From contig NZ_HG916852.1 of NCBI RefSeq assembly GCF_000577275.2, forward strand, positions 1 through 60,000: 60,000 bases of DNA. The letters run 5' to 3'. Made by a program: the position numbers and the translations under genes. The notes beneath the pieces are model-generated. The model had not been told where the DNA came from. It worked only from the letters and a program-made list of their open reading frames with translations, and made no database searches. The stretch is from Rhizobium favelukesii (GTDB taxonomy: Bacteria; Pseudomonadota; Alphaproteobacteria; Rhizobiales; Rhizobiaceae). Shown piece after piece: positions 38,409-49,583 of the stretch (positions within the stretch are counted from its first letter, which is position 1; every line of letters starts with the position of its first letter).

Positions 38409-39140
38409 TCAGGCTGCTTCGCGGAAGCGGTACCCCACTCCGTAGAGCGTTTCAATCATATCAAAGTCGGTATCGACCATCTTGAATTTCTTGCGGAGCC
38501 GCTTGATGTGGCTGTCGATGGTGCGATCGTCGACATAGACCTGCTCGTCATAAGCCGCATCCATCAATGCGTCGCGGCTTTTGACGACGCCCGGACGCTG
38601 GGCCAGCGAATGCAGAATGAGGAATTCGGTCACCGTCAGCGTCACCGGCTCACCTTTCCAGGTGCAGGTGTGGCGTTCCTGGTCCATAACCAGCTGGCCG
38701 CGCTCCAGCGAGCGAGCAAGCTGCTGTGCAGTGCCCGGTTTTGGAGCAGCACCGCCGGCCGCGGCGGCAGCCTCGCGGCTCGATGCGCGGCGCAGGACGG
38801 CGCGCACGCGCTCGACCAGCAGACGTTGCGAGAACGGCTTGGTAATAAAGTCGTCGGCGCCCATCTTCAGGCCAAACAGCTCATCGATTTCCTCATCCTT
38901 GGAGGTGAGGAAGATAACCGGGATGTCGGATTTCTGTCGCAGGCGGCGCAGGAGTTCCATGCCGTCCATGCGCGGCATCTTGATGTCGAAGATGGCAAGA
39001 TGCGGCGGGCGGGCGAGGAGACCGTCGAGGGCGGAGGCGCCATCGGTATAGGTCTCGACCTTATATCCTTCGGCCTCGAGTGCGATCGATACCGAGGTGA
39101 GGATATTGCGGTCGTCGTCAACGAGCGCGATTGTCGGCAT
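38409..39140 (-). CDS. chvI: Response regulator ChvI
   Basis: A 243-residue OmpR/PhoB-type regulator. The receiver domain carries the acidic pair in VDDD, Asp52 in [10 protein letters not shown], and Lys in FITKPF. The C-terminal winged helix contains [16 protein letters not shown] and [19 protein letters not shown] start at ATG 39140 ([10 protein letters not shown]), which has GGAG upstream and gives the published Asp52 numbering of S. meliloti ChvI. ATG 39158 would add six residues and also has GGAG. First gene of chvI-chvG-hprK-manX-ptsH, divergent from pckA. Confidence 0.94.
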   Translation of the reverse strand: MPTIALVDDDRNILTSVSIALEAEGYKVETYTDGASALDGLLARPPHLAIFDIKMPRMDGMELLRRLRQKSDIPVIFLTSKDEEIDELFGLKMGADDFITKPFSQRLLVERVRAVLRRASSREAAAAAGGAAPKPGTAQQLARSLERGQLVMDQERHTCTWKGEPVTLTVTEFLILHSLAQRPGVVKSRDALMDAAYDEQVYVDDRTIDSHIKRLRKKFKMVDTDFDMIETLYGVGYRFREAA

Positions 39141-39158
39141 GGTATTCGTCTCCGTCAT

Positions 39159-39480
39159 CTATGCGCGTCTCCAGGTATTAGAAGGTCCCCAGGCGGCCTT
39201 TGTGAACCGGATGCGCTTATGGGGATAAAGGTGGAACAAATTGTGGCAAAGATAAAGGGTGAGATTGTTGTAAAGTTTTGATGGCAACCAAAAGTGGTGT
39301 CGATATTTGCTCCGGCCACTTCTGATTCAAACGATTTAAAATATCACGGGAAAATTTAAATCGATTAATAGTTTGATATTACTACGTTTTATCGATTTTC
39401 TGCTATTGCGTTTTAAAAAAACCGCCCGTACGGTCACCCTCAGTTCTTAACTGCACGAGCCTCAAGGGAAGGGAAAGACC
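39159..39480. other. AT-rich divergent intergenic region chvI / pckA
   Basis: About 320 bp without a gene, clearly richer in A+T than the surroundings from about 39230 to 39420. It must hold the promoters of both chvI and pckA. A 7-bp inverted repeat AATATCA (39340-39346) / TGATATT (39374-39380) lies in the middle. I see no convincing -35/-10 pair, riboswitch or small ORF. A purine-rich ribosome site (AAGGGAAGGG) precedes pckA. Confidence 0.6.
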
Positions 39481-41091
<1,611 letters not shown>

Positions 41092-41107
41092 CGCGCCAAA
41101 ACATTGA

Positions 41108-41123
41108 TGATTCACGTGAAACC
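41108..41123. promoter_or_regulatory. Second candidate parS site
   Basis: TGATTCACGTGAAACC has two mismatches to TGTTTCACGTGAAACA (third and last base). It shares its first 15 bases with the site at 1646. It lies just after pckA, partly inside the stem of the terminator, about 41 kb from the DnaA boxes. Confidence 0.55.
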
Positions 41124-41147
41124 CGGCGGCGTTCGCCGGGTTTCTTT
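41119..41147 (+). terminator. Terminator after pckA
   Basis: Perfect 10-bp arms AAACCCGGCG / CGCCGGGTTT (41119-41128, 41134-41143) with a 5-base loop, then CTTT. Confidence 0.85.
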
Positions 41148-41187
41148 GTCTGTTCCCAAGCGCCGGCCGATGTGAGATAGAAATCGC

Positions 41188-41622
41188 ATGGCCAGCGACC
41201 CGCTTTACATCAACGATCGAATCACCATCGCCGGATGGGAGCTGACGGAGCAGTTCGTCCTGGCGGGTGGCCCCGGCGGGCAGAACGTCAACAAGGTCTC
41301 GACATCAGTCCAGTTGTTCTTCAACATTCCCAACTCACCCTCCTTGAACGAGCGCGTGAAGGTGAATGCCGTGAAGCTTGCTGGCAAGCGCCTGTCGAAA
41401 GAAGGTGTGCTGATGATCGAGGCAAGCCGCTTCCGCAGCCAAGATCGTAACCGCGAAGACGCGCGTGAGCGGCTGAAAGAGCTGATTCTCGAGGCGGCAA
41501 AACCGCCGCCGCCGCCCCGCAAGAAAACCAAGCCGACAAAAGGGTCGATCGAACGCCGGCTGAAGGAGAAATCGGGCCGCGCCGAGGTGAAGAAGATGCG
41601 TGGGCGCCCCTTCGGAGATTGA
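41188..41622 (+). CDS. arfB: Alternative ribosome-rescue factor ArfB (YaeJ)
   Basis: A 144-residue class I release-factor-like peptidyl-tRNA hydrolase that frees ribosomes stalled without a stop codon. The catalytic GGQ lies in GGPGGQNVNKV (about residues 25-35). The C-terminal tail is highly basic (PPPPRKKTKPTKG onward), as needed to enter the empty mRNA channel. Length matches the family. It is followed by alkB with the ATG one base after the stop region. Confidence 0.93.
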   Translation: MASDPLYINDRITIAGWELTEQFVLAGGPGGQNVNKVSTSVQLFFNIPNSPSLNERVKVNAVKLAGKRLSKEGVLMIEASRFRSQDRNREDARERLKELILEAAKPPPPPRKKTKPTKGSIERRLKEKSGRAEVKKMRGRPFGD

Positions 41623-41623
41623 T

Positions 41624-42235
41624 ATGCTTAAGCTGCCCACCGGCGTCAGTCACCTTCCGGACTATCTGGACCGACCGCGGCAGCAGGCATTGGTCGATAT
41701 CATCCGGACGATCGTGGCGGACGCGCCGCTTTTCGTGCCCGTCATGCCCGGCACCGGCAAGCCGATGTCGGTGCGCATGACGAATTGCGGACCGCTCGGC
41801 TGGGTCACGGACAAGCAGCGCGGCTATCGCTACCAGCCGACCCACCCTGTCACGGGCAAGCCTTGGCCGGATATGCCCGCGGAACTGCTGGAAATCTGGA
41901 ACGACCTGTCCGGCTACGGCAAGCCTCCACAGGCCTGTCTCGTCAACTTCTATTCCGACGAGGCGCGCATGGGCCTGCATCAGGACAAGGACGAGCAGGA
42001 TCTCGCCGCGCCCGTCGTGTCGATATCGCTTGGCAATGGTTGCCTCTTCCGCGTCGGCGGCCTCGCGCGCAACGACCGCACGCTCTCCTTCAAGCTATCG
42101 AGTGGCGATGTCGTTGTCTTGGGTGCGGAAGGGCGGCTATGTTTCCACGGCGTCGACAAAATCTATCCGTCGACCTCGACGCTGCTAAAGAATGGCGGTC
42201 GTATTAACCTGACGCTTCGTCGGATAACACCTTAG
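41624..42235 (+). CDS. alkB: AlkB-type alpha-ketoglutarate-dependent DNA dealkylase
   Basis: A 203-residue Fe(II)/2-oxoglutarate dioxygenase that removes methyl lesions from N1-adenine and N3-cytosine. The iron ligands are the HxD in [10 protein letters not shown] and the later His in [16 protein letters not shown] supplies the 2-oxoglutarate-binding Arg. I start at ATG 41624 (MLKLPTG), directly after the arfB stop. An earlier in-frame start would lie inside arfB. Its stop codon overlaps that of the convergent coaA by three bases. Confidence 0.92.
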   Translation: MLKLPTGVSHLPDYLDRPRQQALVDIIRTIVADAPLFVPVMPGTGKPMSVRMTNCGPLGWVTDKQRGYRYQPTHPVTGKPWPDMPAELLEIWNDLSGYGKPPQACLVNFYSDEARMGLHQDKDEQDLAAPVVSISLGNGCLFRVGGLARNDRTLSFKLSSGDVVVLGAEGRLCFHGVDKIYPSTSTLLKNGGRINLTLRRITP

Positions 42236-43227
42236 AGCTTCCTCAGGGCCACCTGTTCGATCAGGTGATTGTTGCCCTTGCGCAGGATCAGGTCAGCGCG
42301 CGGACGCGTCGGCAGGATGTTCTCCCGCAGATTCTTGAGGTTGATGTTTTCCCAGAGGCCTTCGGCGATCGACAGCGCTTCCTCCTCGCTGATCGAGGCG
42401 TAGCGGTGGAAGAAGGAATGAGGATCGCGAAACGCCGTTTCGCGGAGCCGCATGAAGCGCGTCACGTACCAGTCGTGAATCCGGCTTTCCTCCGCATCTA
42501 TGTAGATCGAGAAGTCGAAGAAGTCGGAGACCATCGGCACGATCTTGCCGCCGGCCGGCAGGTCGCGTGACTGCAGGACGTTGATGCCCTCGAAGATCAG
42601 GATGTCCGGCCGATCGACGATCTTGTATTCATTTGGCAGGACGTCATAGACCAGATGCGAGTAGGACGGCGCCTTGACGTTCGGCTGCCCGGCCTTGATC
42701 GCCGCCAGGAAGCGCAGGATCGCTCCGGTGTCGTAGCTCTCGGGGAAGCCCTTGCGCTGCATCAGGTTTTCACGCTGCAGCACGGCGTTCGGATGCAGAA
42801 AGCCATCGGTGGTCACCAGATCCACTTTCGGGCTGGAAGGCCAGCGCGTCAGCAGCTCTTTCAGGATACGGGCGGTCGTCGACTTGCCGACGGCCACCGA
42901 GCCGGCGATGCCGATGACAAACGGCGTTTTCGCGACATTCGAGAGACTGAGAAAGCGGTTGCGTTGCTCAAAAAGCAGTTGCGACGATTCCACGTGGGCT
43001 GAGAGAAGGCGCGAAAGCGAAAGATAGATCCGCCGCACTTCATCAAGGTCGATCGGGTCGCCCATGGAGCGTAGCCGCTTGACCTCGTCCCCCTTCAGAG
43101 TCAGGGGCGTATCGGCGCGGAAGCGCGCCCATTCCTCGGAAGAAAAGAAGTGATAGGGCGAATAGGCATTCGCCTGAAAATGATCGAGCGCCTCGGGCGC
43201 TCCGATGAGCTGTCTTGCGATACTCAT
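42232..43227 (-). CDS. coaA: Pantothenate kinase (type I)
   Basis: A 331-residue bacterial type I pantothenate kinase, first step of coenzyme A synthesis. The P-loop [15 protein letters not shown] is at about residues 106-120, and [13 protein letters not shown] and [11 protein letters not shown] are further family motifs. It overlaps the hisE stop by four bases and is the last gene of the his operon here, a known rhizobial arrangement. It ends against alkB with overlapping stop codons and no visible terminator. Confidence 0.95.
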   Translation of the reverse strand: MSIARQLIGAPEALDHFQANAYSPYHFFSSEEWARFRADTPLTLKGDEVKRLRSMGDPIDLDEVRRIYLSLSRLLSAHVESSQLLFEQRNRFLSLSNVAKTPFVIGIAGSVAVGKSTTARILKELLTRWPSSPKVDLVTTDGFLHPNAVLQRENLMQRKGFPESYDTGAILRFLAAIKAGQPNVKAPSYSHLVYDVLPNEYKIVDRPDILIFEGINVLQSRDLPAGGKIVPMVSDFFDFSIYIDAEESRIHDWYVTRFMRLRETAFRDPHSFFHRYASISEEEALSIAEGLWENINLKNLRENILPTRPRADLILRKGNNHLIEQVALRKL

Positions 43228-43547
43228 GAACTTTGCCGGCTCGCCTTTTCTGTCAGGCCGGATTGAGCGGTACGCCGCTCAAGCTCCGCCATGACACTGT
43301 GTAACGGAATGCCCGCCACCTTCAATACGACCAATAGGTGATAGAGCAGGTCGGCGGCTTCATAGGTGAGGTTCTCACGGTCGTCGGCAATTGCTGCCAT
43401 CACGGCTTCGATTGCCTCTTCGCCGAGTTTCTTGGCAGCTTTGGGCTGGCCTGCGGAAACGAGTTTTGCCGTCCAGGATTCATCTGGCGAGGCTTTCGAT
43501 CGCGCATCGACGATCTTTTCCAGGTCGGCAAGGGTGAATTCGCTCAT
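43224..43547 (-). CDS. hisE: Phosphoribosyl-ATP pyrophosphatase
   Basis: A 107-residue HisE, second step of histidine synthesis, hydrolysing phosphoribosyl-ATP to phosphoribosyl-AMP. It shows the acidic metal-binding helix [19 protein letters not shown] and [12 protein letters not shown] of the all-alpha MazG-like fold. Separate from HisI, which is not in the window. Lies 15 bp after hisF and overlaps coaA. Confidence 0.93.
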   Translation of the reverse strand: MSEFTLADLEKIVDARSKASPDESWTAKLVSAGQPKAAKKLGEEAIEAVMAAIADDRENLTYEAADLLYHLLVVLKVAGIPLHSVMAELERRTAQSGLTEKASRQSS

Positions 43548-43562
43548 GATTCTGCTTTCTAA

Positions 43563-44351
43563 TCAGTCCAGACGCATGTCGATGCCGCAGGACGACATAT
43601 AGCGCTTCGCCTCTTCGACGGAATAGGTGCCGAAGTGGAAGATCGATGCGGCCAAAACGGCATTGGCATGCCCCTGCTTGACGCCGGCCACGAGATCGTC
43701 GAGGTCGCCGACGCCGCCCGAGGCGATGACCGGCACCCGAACCGAATCCGCAATGGCGCGTGTCAACTCGAGATCGTAGCCGACTTTCGTTCCGTCTCGG
43801 TCCATCGACGTGACGAGCAGTTCGCCGGCCCCGCGCTCGACCATTTTCCGTGCGAAATCCACGGCGTCGATGCCGGTCGCATTGCGGCCGCCATGTGTGT
43901 AGATCTCCCAGGCGCTCAGATTGTCCTGGCCGACCGCCTGCGTGCGCCGGCGCTTGGCATCGATGGAGACGACGATGCACTGGTCGCCGAACTTGTCAGC
44001 CGCTTCCGCAACGAAGTCAGGATTGTTGACTGCCGCCGAATTGATCGAAACCTTGTCGGCGCCGCAGAGCAGCAACTTGCGAATATCAGTGATGGTGCGC
44101 ACGCCTCCGCCGACGGTGACAGGCATGAAGCACTGTTCGGCCGTGCGTGCGACGACGTCGAAGATCGTTTCACGATTGTCCGACGAAGCGGTGATGTCGA
44201 GGAAGCAGAGCTCGTCGGCGCCGGCAGCATCGTAGGCCTTGGCCGCCTCGACCGGGTCGCCGGCGTCCACCAGGTTGACGAAATTGACGCCCTTGACGAC
44301 GCGGCCGTCCTTGACGTCGAGGCAGGGAATGACACGGGCCTTCAGGGTCAC
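43563..44351 (-). CDS. hisF: Imidazole glycerol phosphate synthase, cyclase subunit
   Basis: A 262-residue TIM barrel that uses ammonia from HisH to close the imidazole ring, yielding IGP and AICAR. Catalytic Asp residues lie in [12 protein letters not shown] and in the mid-barrel [13 protein letters not shown] strand region. [11 protein letters not shown] forms a phosphate site. It starts with GTG, sharing GTGA with the hisA stop. Confidence 0.96.
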   Translation of the reverse strand: MTLKARVIPCLDVKDGRVVKGVNFVNLVDAGDPVEAAKAYDAAGADELCFLDITASSDNRETIFDVVARTAEQCFMPVTVGGGVRTITDIRKLLLCGADKVSINSAAVNNPDFVAEAADKFGDQCIVVSIDAKRRRTQAVGQDNLSAWEIYTHGGRNATGIDAVDFARKMVERGAGELLVTSMDRDGTKVGYDLELTRAIADSVRVPVIASGGVGDLDDLVAGVKQGHANAVLAASIFHFGTYSVEEAKRYMSSCGIDMRLD

Positions 44352-45097
44352 TGCGCAATCTCCTTTGCGCGTGCGGCCGCAATCAGCGCCAGCGCTTCCT
44401 TGGGATCAAGGCGTCCATCATACAACGCGCGGCCCGAGATCGCACCCTCGAGCGTGCGTGCGTCGGGCTCGAGCATCCGTTTCACATCCTCGATCGAAGC
44501 CAAGCCACCGGACGCGATCACCGGGATCGACACCGCCTTGGCAAGTTCGAGTGTTGACGCCCAATTGATGCCTGCGAGGATGCCGTCGCGGTCGATGTCG
44601 GTATAGATGATTGCGGCAACGCCTGCGCCCTCGAATTTCCTCGCCAGCTCGATGACGCCGAGCTCGGAGGCCTCGGCCCAGCCCTCGACGGCGACTTTGC
44701 CGCCCTTGGCATCGATGCCGACAGCCACGCGGCCGGGAAACGTCTTGCAGGCTTCGATCACCAGTGCCGGATTGCGCACGGCGATCGTGCCAAGAATGAC
44801 GCGGGCGAGGCCGCGCGACAGCCAGCTCTCGATATGGTCGAGTGTGCGAATACCGCCGCCAAGCTGGACGGGGTTCTTCGTCGCCTTCAGGATTGCGTCG
44901 ACGGCCGCGCCATTGACGCTTTCGCCCGCGAAGGCGCCGTTCAGATCAACGACATGCAGCCACTCGAACCCTTGATCTTCAAACGCCTTCGCCTGCGCGG
45001 CAGGGTCGGGATTGTAGACGGTCGCCTGGTCCATGTCGCCGAGCTTGAGGCGAACACACTGGCCATCCTTGAGGTCGATTGCGGGAAATAGGATCAT
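44348..45097 (-). CDS. hisA: Phosphoribosylformimino-5-aminoimidazole carboxamide ribotide isomerase
   Basis: A 249-residue TIM-barrel isomerase (ProFAR to PRFAR). The first catalytic Asp lies in [13 protein letters not shown] and the second in the YTDIDRDG segment. [11 protein letters not shown] is the phosphate loop. The gene follows hisH by 26 bp and shares its stop with the hisF GTG. Confidence 0.96.
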   Translation of the reverse strand: MILFPAIDLKDGQCVRLKLGDMDQATVYNPDPAAQAKAFEDQGFEWLHVVDLNGAFAGESVNGAAVDAILKATKNPVQLGGGIRTLDHIESWLSRGLARVILGTIAVRNPALVIEACKTFPGRVAVGIDAKGGKVAVEGWAEASELGVIELARKFEGAGVAAIIYTDIDRDGILAGINWASTLELAKAVSIPVIASGGLASIEDVKRMLEPDARTLEGAISGRALYDGRLDPKEALALIAAARAKEIAQ

Positions 45098-45123
45098 TCT
45101 GTCTGTCCTTGCAATGCGCGAGC

Positions 45124-45774
45124 TTAAGGCTTCCAGCGCAGGAAATTGGCAATTAGGGCCAGGCCGAGCTTCTGGCTCTTTTCGGGATGGAACTGGGCTC
45201 CGGCCATGTTGTCGCGGCCAACGAAAGCAGTGATCGGCCCGCCGTAGTCGGCCGTCGCAATCACGTCGCCAGAGTTCTTCGCCGCCAGATGATAGGAATG
45301 CACAAAATAGGCATGCAGCCCGTTCGGCCCCGTGGGAATACCCTCAAACAGCGGGTGAGGGGATCTTAAGTTCAGTGTATTCCAGCCGATTTGCGGGATC
45401 TTTAGATTGGCATCACCGGGCGTCATTTCAACGACGTCTCCGGGGATCCAGCTGAAACCATCAGTGACCGTCTTCTCGAGACCGCGTGACGACATCAGCT
45501 GCATGCCGACGCAAATGCCGAGGAAAGGTCGGGCCTTTTTCTCGACCGCATCGATCAGCGCTTCCGACATGCCGGGAACGGCATCGAGCCCGCGCCGGCA
45601 GTCGGCATAGGCACCGACACCTGGCAGCACAACGCGATCGGCGGCCGCGACGGTCTCGGCATTGTCAGTCAGGTCGATCACGGCATCGATGCCGGCTTCC
45701 CGCGCGGCTCGTTCGAAGGCCTTCGTCGCCGAACGCAGATTGCCGGAACCGTAGTCGATAATTGCGACGCGCAT
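45124..45774 (-). CDS. hisH: Imidazole glycerol phosphate synthase, glutaminase subunit
   Basis: A 216-residue class I glutamine amidotransferase that supplies ammonia to HisF. The nucleophile Cys is in [11 protein letters not shown] and the His-Glu pair in [11 protein letters not shown]. It begins on the base shared with the DUF2628 stop (TGATG), so the two are translationally coupled. Confidence 0.96.
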   Translation of the reverse strand: MRVAIIDYGSGNLRSATKAFERAAREAGIDAVIDLTDNAETVAAADRVVLPGVGAYADCRRGLDAVPGMSEALIDAVEKKARPFLGICVGMQLMSSRGLEKTVTDGFSWIPGDVVEMTPGDANLKIPQIGWNTLNLRSPHPLFEGIPTGPNGLHAYFVHSYHLAAKNSGDVIATADYGGPITAFVGRDNMAGAQFHPEKSQKLGLALIANFLRWKP

Positions 45775-46259
45775 CAGCGTCCTCCATCAAAACCAAAGAG
45801 ACCGAGCGAGGTGGCATTGCCGTGACGCGGCGCATGGGCTGTGGGGTCCCATTGCGGCGAGGGCGCCGGACGGCTGTCGCCGGTGTCGGTCTGAACATTC
45901 GAAAAGTAGATTTCTTCAGCGGTCTGAAGCGAATCGGCAGAGACGAGGTCGGCCTCGTCCCAGCCCTTCGCGACCAGATTGCGGATACGAAGATTCTGGC
46001 CCTCGAGTGCCACCAACAGACTGGTGCCGAAGGTAATCGCGACGCCGACTGGCCACAGGTCCGCCCGGTCAGCCAGAGCACCGCCAAGGCTTTGCAGGAG
46101 GAATGCCGCGATGGCGTGGAGCCACAGCCGATGGAAGGCCAGCCATATCCAGGGGAAGAGAAACCCGAGAATGGTAAAGCCGTCGCGAATGAAGCGCGTC
46201 TTCTCGTGGTTGGAGTCCGTTCCGCCAGGCGCAGTTAGAACCAGATAGCTGGAAGTCAT
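45774..46259 (-). CDS. DUF2628 family membrane protein in the his operon
   Basis: A 161-residue protein with two or three hydrophobic segments (about residues 25-50 and 58-85) in the DUF2628 family, function unknown. I start at ATG 46259 ([13 protein letters not shown]). The 40 codons upstream overlap hisB antisense-free space and hisB itself and lack family similarity. It is wedged between hisB (23 bp upstream) and hisH (one-base overlap), so it is expressed with histidine synthesis genes. No part of the known pathway is missing a membrane step, so any link is unclear. Confidence 0.8.
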   Translation of the reverse strand: MTSSYLVLTAPGGTDSNHEKTRFIRDGFTILGFLFPWIWLAFHRLWLHAIAAFLLQSLGGALADRADLWPVGVAITFGTSLLVALEGQNLRIRNLVAKGWDEADLVSADSLQTAEEIYFSNVQTDTGDSRPAPSPQWDPTAHAPRHGNATSLGLFGFDGGR

Positions 46260-46282
46260 ATCGTCAAGCTCCCTTAGGGGGC

Positions 46283-46891
46283 TCAGACGAGCGTGCCCTT
46301 CGTCGAGGGAACACGGCCCGCCTGTCTCGGATCGATCTCTGTTGCCGTACGCAGCGCGCGGGCAACGGCCTTGAAACATGTCTCTGCAATATGGTGGTTG
46401 TTGGCCCCATAATGGTTGAGAATATGCAAGGTGATGCCGGCGTTCTGGGCAAGCGCCTGGAAGAATTCGCGCACGAGCTCCGTGTCGAACGTGCCGATCT
46501 TCGGCGCGCTGAAGGCGACGTTCCAGGCGAGGAAGGGACGACCGGAAAGGTCGACGGCTGCCTTCGTCATCGTCTCGTCCATGGCGAGATCGATCGATGC
46601 GTAGCGGGCGATGCCGCGGCGATCGCCGAGCGCCTTGGCAATCGCCTGGCCGATCGCGATGCCGGTGTCTTCCACCGTGTGGTGATCGTCGATGTGCAGG
46701 TCGCCCTTGGTCTCGATCTCCATGTCGATGAGCGAATGTCGTGACAGCTGGTCAAGCATATGGTCGAAGAAGCCGACGCCCGTCGAAATCTTCGATTTTC
46801 CGGTACCGTCGAGATTGACGGAAACGGAAACCGTAGTCTCGTTCGTCTTGCGGGATACGGTGCCCGTGCGGCTTGCTGCGGTCTCGGCCAT
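46283..46891 (-). CDS. hisB: Imidazoleglycerol-phosphate dehydratase
   Basis: A 202-residue monofunctional HisB dehydratase (IGP to imidazole acetol phosphate). The metal-binding His clusters are [12 protein letters not shown] and [12 protein letters not shown]. No HisN phosphatase domain is fused, unlike E. coli HisB. I start at ATG 46891 ([10 protein letters not shown]). The frame is open to 46990 without similarity. It is the first gene of hisB-DUF2628-hisHAFE-coaA and diverges from hslV. Confidence 0.96.
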   Translation of the reverse strand: MAETAASRTGTVSRKTNETTVSVSVNLDGTGKSKISTGVGFFDHMLDQLSRHSLIDMEIETKGDLHIDDHHTVEDTGIAIGQAIAKALGDRRGIARYASIDLAMDETMTKAAVDLSGRPFLAWNVAFSAPKIGTFDTELVREFFQALAQNAGITLHILNHYGANNHHIAETCFKAVARALRTATEIDPRQAGRVPSTKGTLV

Positions 46892-46978
46892 ATGGCTGCT
46901 CCATCGGGAAGTACGGGGGTTCCTTATCAGGCAAGCCGTGAAATATCCAGAACCGCGGCAGCAGAAAACGACGCCATT

Positions 46979-47006
46979 TGCAATCGGCATTCATGCACTT
47001 ACATAG
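46979..47006 (+). promoter_or_regulatory. Candidate hslV promoter
   Basis: TTGCAA, a 16-base spacer, then TACATA at 47001-47006, 64 bp upstream of hslV in the divergent hisB/hslV gap. It resembles a housekeeping promoter. I could not recognise a clear RpoH heat-shock promoter. Confidence 0.3.
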
Positions 47007-47069
47007 GGCTCGACAGGGCCGGCGTTCGGCCCGACGTAACGAGCCCGGCAGACGGGCAAAGGTGAATAG

Positions 47070-47597
47070 ATGACAACAATTGTTACAGTTCGAAAGGGCG
47101 GCAAGGTCATCATGGCCGGCGACGGTCAGGTGAGCCTCGGCCAGACCGTGATGAAAGGCAATGCCCGCAAGATCCGGCGCATCGGCAAGGGGGAAGTGAT
47201 TGCCGGTTTCGCAGGCGCCACCGCGGATGCCTTCACCCTCCTCGAACGTCTTGAAAAGAAGCTCGAACAATATCCGGGCCAGCTGATGCGCGCAGCCGTC
47301 GAGCTCGCCAAGGATTGGCGCACGGACAAGTATCTCCGCAACCTCGAAGCCATGATGCTCGTCGCCGACAAGCAGGTGACACTGGCGATAACAGGCAACG
47401 GTGACGTTCTAGAGCCGGAGCATGGCGCCATGGCGATCGGTTCGGGCGGCAATTTTGCACTCGCTGCGGCCCTCGCCCTGATGGATACGGACAAATCAGC
47501 CGAAGAGGTGGCGCGGCGCGCGCTGGATATTGCCGCCGATATCTGTGTCTACACGAACCATAATATGGTGGTGGAAACCCTGGATGCCGAAAGCTGA
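47070..47597 (+). CDS. hslV: ATP-dependent protease HslVU, peptidase subunit
   Basis: A 175-residue proteasome-like N-terminal-nucleophile hydrolase, working with HslU in protein quality control. The catalytic Thr is residue 2 ([11 protein letters not shown]), exposed after Met removal. [10 protein letters not shown] and GNARKIRRI are family motifs. It overlaps the following acetyltransferase gene by 14 bases. Confidence 0.96.
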   Translation: MTTIVTVRKGGKVIMAGDGQVSLGQTVMKGNARKIRRIGKGEVIAGFAGATADAFTLLERLEKKLEQYPGQLMRAAVELAKDWRTDKYLRNLEAMMLVADKQVTLAITGNGDVLEPEHGAMAIGSGGNFALAAALALMDTDKSAEEVARRALDIAADICVYTNHNMVVETLDAES

Positions 47598-48105
47598 GCA
47601 CGCCCCGAAATACCGTTTCCGCGACATCAGCCGCGAGGATTTTGGCCTCGTGGCAAAGTGGCTGGCAGAACCGCATGTCGCGAAATGGTGGGGCGCGCCC
47701 GAGACAGAGCTTGCGTCGATCGAAGAGGCGATGAACAGTATCGAGACAAGGCCGATGATCGTGGAGCTGGACGGGCATCCGATAGGTTACCTCCAAAGCT
47801 ATGATCCTCATTTGGAAGACGGTCATCCCTATCAGGACCAGCCGAAAGGCACGCTGGGCGTCGATATCTCGATCGGTGTTGCTGAGCTGATAGGCAAGGG
47901 TCACGGTACTGCGATCATCCGTCAGCTCGCGGCCGAACTCTTCGCGAACGGTGCGAGGCGCATCGTGATCGATCCGGATCCCGAAAACCGCCAGGCGATT
48001 AGGGCTTACGAAAAAGCAGGCTTCCACTACGTCGATACAAGAACTTCCATTTACGGTCCGGCGCATTTCATGGCGTTGGACGCACCCGGAGTAACGGACA
48101 CATGA
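47584..48105 (+). CDS. GNAT-family acetyltransferase (aminoglycoside 6'-N-acetyltransferase-like)
   Basis: A 173-residue GNAT acetyltransferase resembling the AacA/IucB-like branch. Visible are [18 protein letters not shown] at the N-terminus, [12 protein letters not shown] as the acetyl-CoA pyrophosphate loop, and [11 protein letters not shown] near the end. The start is ATG 47584, within the last codons of hslV. Its stop overlaps hslU by four bases. Sequence similarity to aminoglycoside-modifying enzymes does not prove resistance, and a housekeeping protein or metabolite target is as likely. The position inside hslVU implies co-expression with the protease. Confidence 0.85.
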   Translation: MPKAEHAPKYRFRDISREDFGLVAKWLAEPHVAKWWGAPETELASIEEAMNSIETRPMIVELDGHPIGYLQSYDPHLEDGHPYQDQPKGTLGVDISIGVAELIGKGHGTAIIRQLAAELFANGARRIVIDPDPENRQAIRAYEKAGFHYVDTRTSIYGPAHFMALDAPGVTDT

Positions 48106-49409
48106 CCACTTTTTCCCCCCGCGAGATCGTTTCCGAACTCGATCGCTATATTATCGGTCAGCATGAGGCCAAGCGCGCGGTGGCAATCGCGTTGCGCAAC
48201 CGCTGGCGTCGCCACCAGCTCGATCCGGATCTGCGCGACGAAGTCATGCCCAAGAACATCCTGATGATCGGTCCGACCGGTGTTGGCAAGACGGAAATCT
48301 CTCGCCGTCTCGCCAAACTGGCGGGTGCGCCATTCATCAAGGTCGAAGCCACGAAGTTCACCGAAGTCGGCTATGTCGGCCGCGACGTCGAGCAGATTAT
48401 CCGCGATCTCGTCGAGGTCGGCATCGGGCTCGCCCGCGAGAAGAAGCGGAGCGAAGTGCAGGCCAAGGCGCATATGAGCGCGGAAGAGCGCGTTCTCGAT
48501 GCGCTCGTCGGCTCCACGGCCTCGCCGGCGACGCGCGACAGCTTCCGCAAGAAGCTGCGTGGCGGCGAACTTGACGACAAGGAGATCGATATCGAGATCG
48601 CCGACACCGCCACCGGCATGGGCGGCTTCGATATTCCTGGCATGCCGGGCGCCAATATCGGTGTGCTCAACCTTTCCGAAATGTTCGGCAAGGCGATGGG
48701 CGGCCGCACCAAGAAGGTCCGCACGACGGTTAAGGCATCCTACACGGATCTGATCCGCGACGAGTCCGACAAGCTGATCGACAACGAAGTCATCCAGCGC
48801 GAGGCGGTCCGCGCGGTCGAGAATGACGGCATCGTCTTCCTCGACGAGATCGACAAGATCGCCGCTCGCGACGGCGGTATGGGTGCAGGGGTTTCGCGTG
48901 AGGGCGTGCAGCGCGACCTACTTCCGCTGGTGGAAGGCACGACGGTGTCGACAAAGTACGGCCCGGTGAAGACCGACCACGTGCTGTTCATCGCCTCGGG
49001 TGCCTTCCATGTCTCCAAGCCCTCGGACCTCCTGCCGGAATTGCAGGGCCGCCTGCCGATCCGCGTCGAGCTGCGTCCGCTGACCAAGGAAGACTTCCGC
49101 CGCATCCTGACGGAAACCGAGGCTAGCCTTATCAGGCAGTACAAGGCGCTGATGGAGACCGAAGGTCTGAGCCTCGAATTCACCGACGACGGCATCGATG
49201 CTCTGGCCGATGTCGCGGTTCACCTGAACTCGTCGGTTGAAAACATCGGTGCCCGCCGCCTGCAGACGGTGATGGAGCGCGTATTGGACGAGATCTCGTT
49301 CAACGCACCGGATCGCGGCGGCACGGCTGTGACCATCGATGCCGAGTATGTACGCAAGCATGTCGGCGACCTGGCGCAGAACACGGATCTGTCCCGCTTC
49401 ATCCTGTGA
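48102..49409 (+). CDS. hslU: ATP-dependent protease HslVU, ATPase subunit
   Basis: A 435-residue AAA+ unfoldase feeding HslV. Walker [14 protein letters not shown] is at about residues 58-70, Walker [15 protein letters not shown] at about 247-260, and the intermediate I domain with the pore region lies between. The C-terminal tail DLSRFIL inserts into HslV to activate it. Typical length. It starts on the stop of the acetyltransferase and ends at a strong hairpin terminator. Confidence 0.97.
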   Translation: MTTFSPREIVSELDRYIIGQHEAKRAVAIALRNRWRRHQLDPDLRDEVMPKNILMIGPTGVGKTEISRRLAKLAGAPFIKVEATKFTEVGYVGRDVEQIIRDLVEVGIGLAREKKRSEVQAKAHMSAEERVLDALVGSTASPATRDSFRKKLRGGELDDKEIDIEIADTATGMGGFDIPGMPGANIGVLNLSEMFGKAMGGRTKKVRTTVKASYTDLIRDESDKLIDNEVIQREAVRAVENDGIVFLDEIDKIAARDGGMGAGVSREGVQRDLLPLVEGTTVSTKYGPVKTDHVLFIASGAFHVSKPSDLLPELQGRLPIRVELRPLTKEDFRRILTETEASLIRQYKALMETEGLSLEFTDDGIDALADVAVHLNSSVENIGARRLQTVMERVLDEISFNAPDRGGTAVTIDAEYVRKHVGDLAQNTDLSRFIL

Positions 49410-49477
49410 TGAACAAGCATCCGGTCATGTCTTGACTGATGTAATGACGCGATTTTGACAGCTTGAACTCTCGACAG

Positions 49478-49515
49478 CGGGCCTTTTACTTTTTAGTGAA
49501 AGGCCCGTTTTGTTG
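49478..49515 (+). terminator. Strong terminator after hslU
   Basis: A 13-bp stem CGGGCCTTTTACT / AGTGAAAGGCCCG (one G-U pair) with a TTTT loop at 49478-49507, followed by TTTTGTTG. Confidence 0.92.
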
Positions 49516-49583
49516 TCAGCGCCAGCATCATTCGGCCAAGATTGTGGTCCAGTCAGCGCGCTTCGCGACAATGCCATGAACCG

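Noticed and set aside
42984..43000. CACGTG cores elsewhere (for example near 42991 and 40951) as further parS sites
   Set aside because: Their flanks do not match the GTTTC/GAAAC arms; only the sites at 1646 and 41108 fit.
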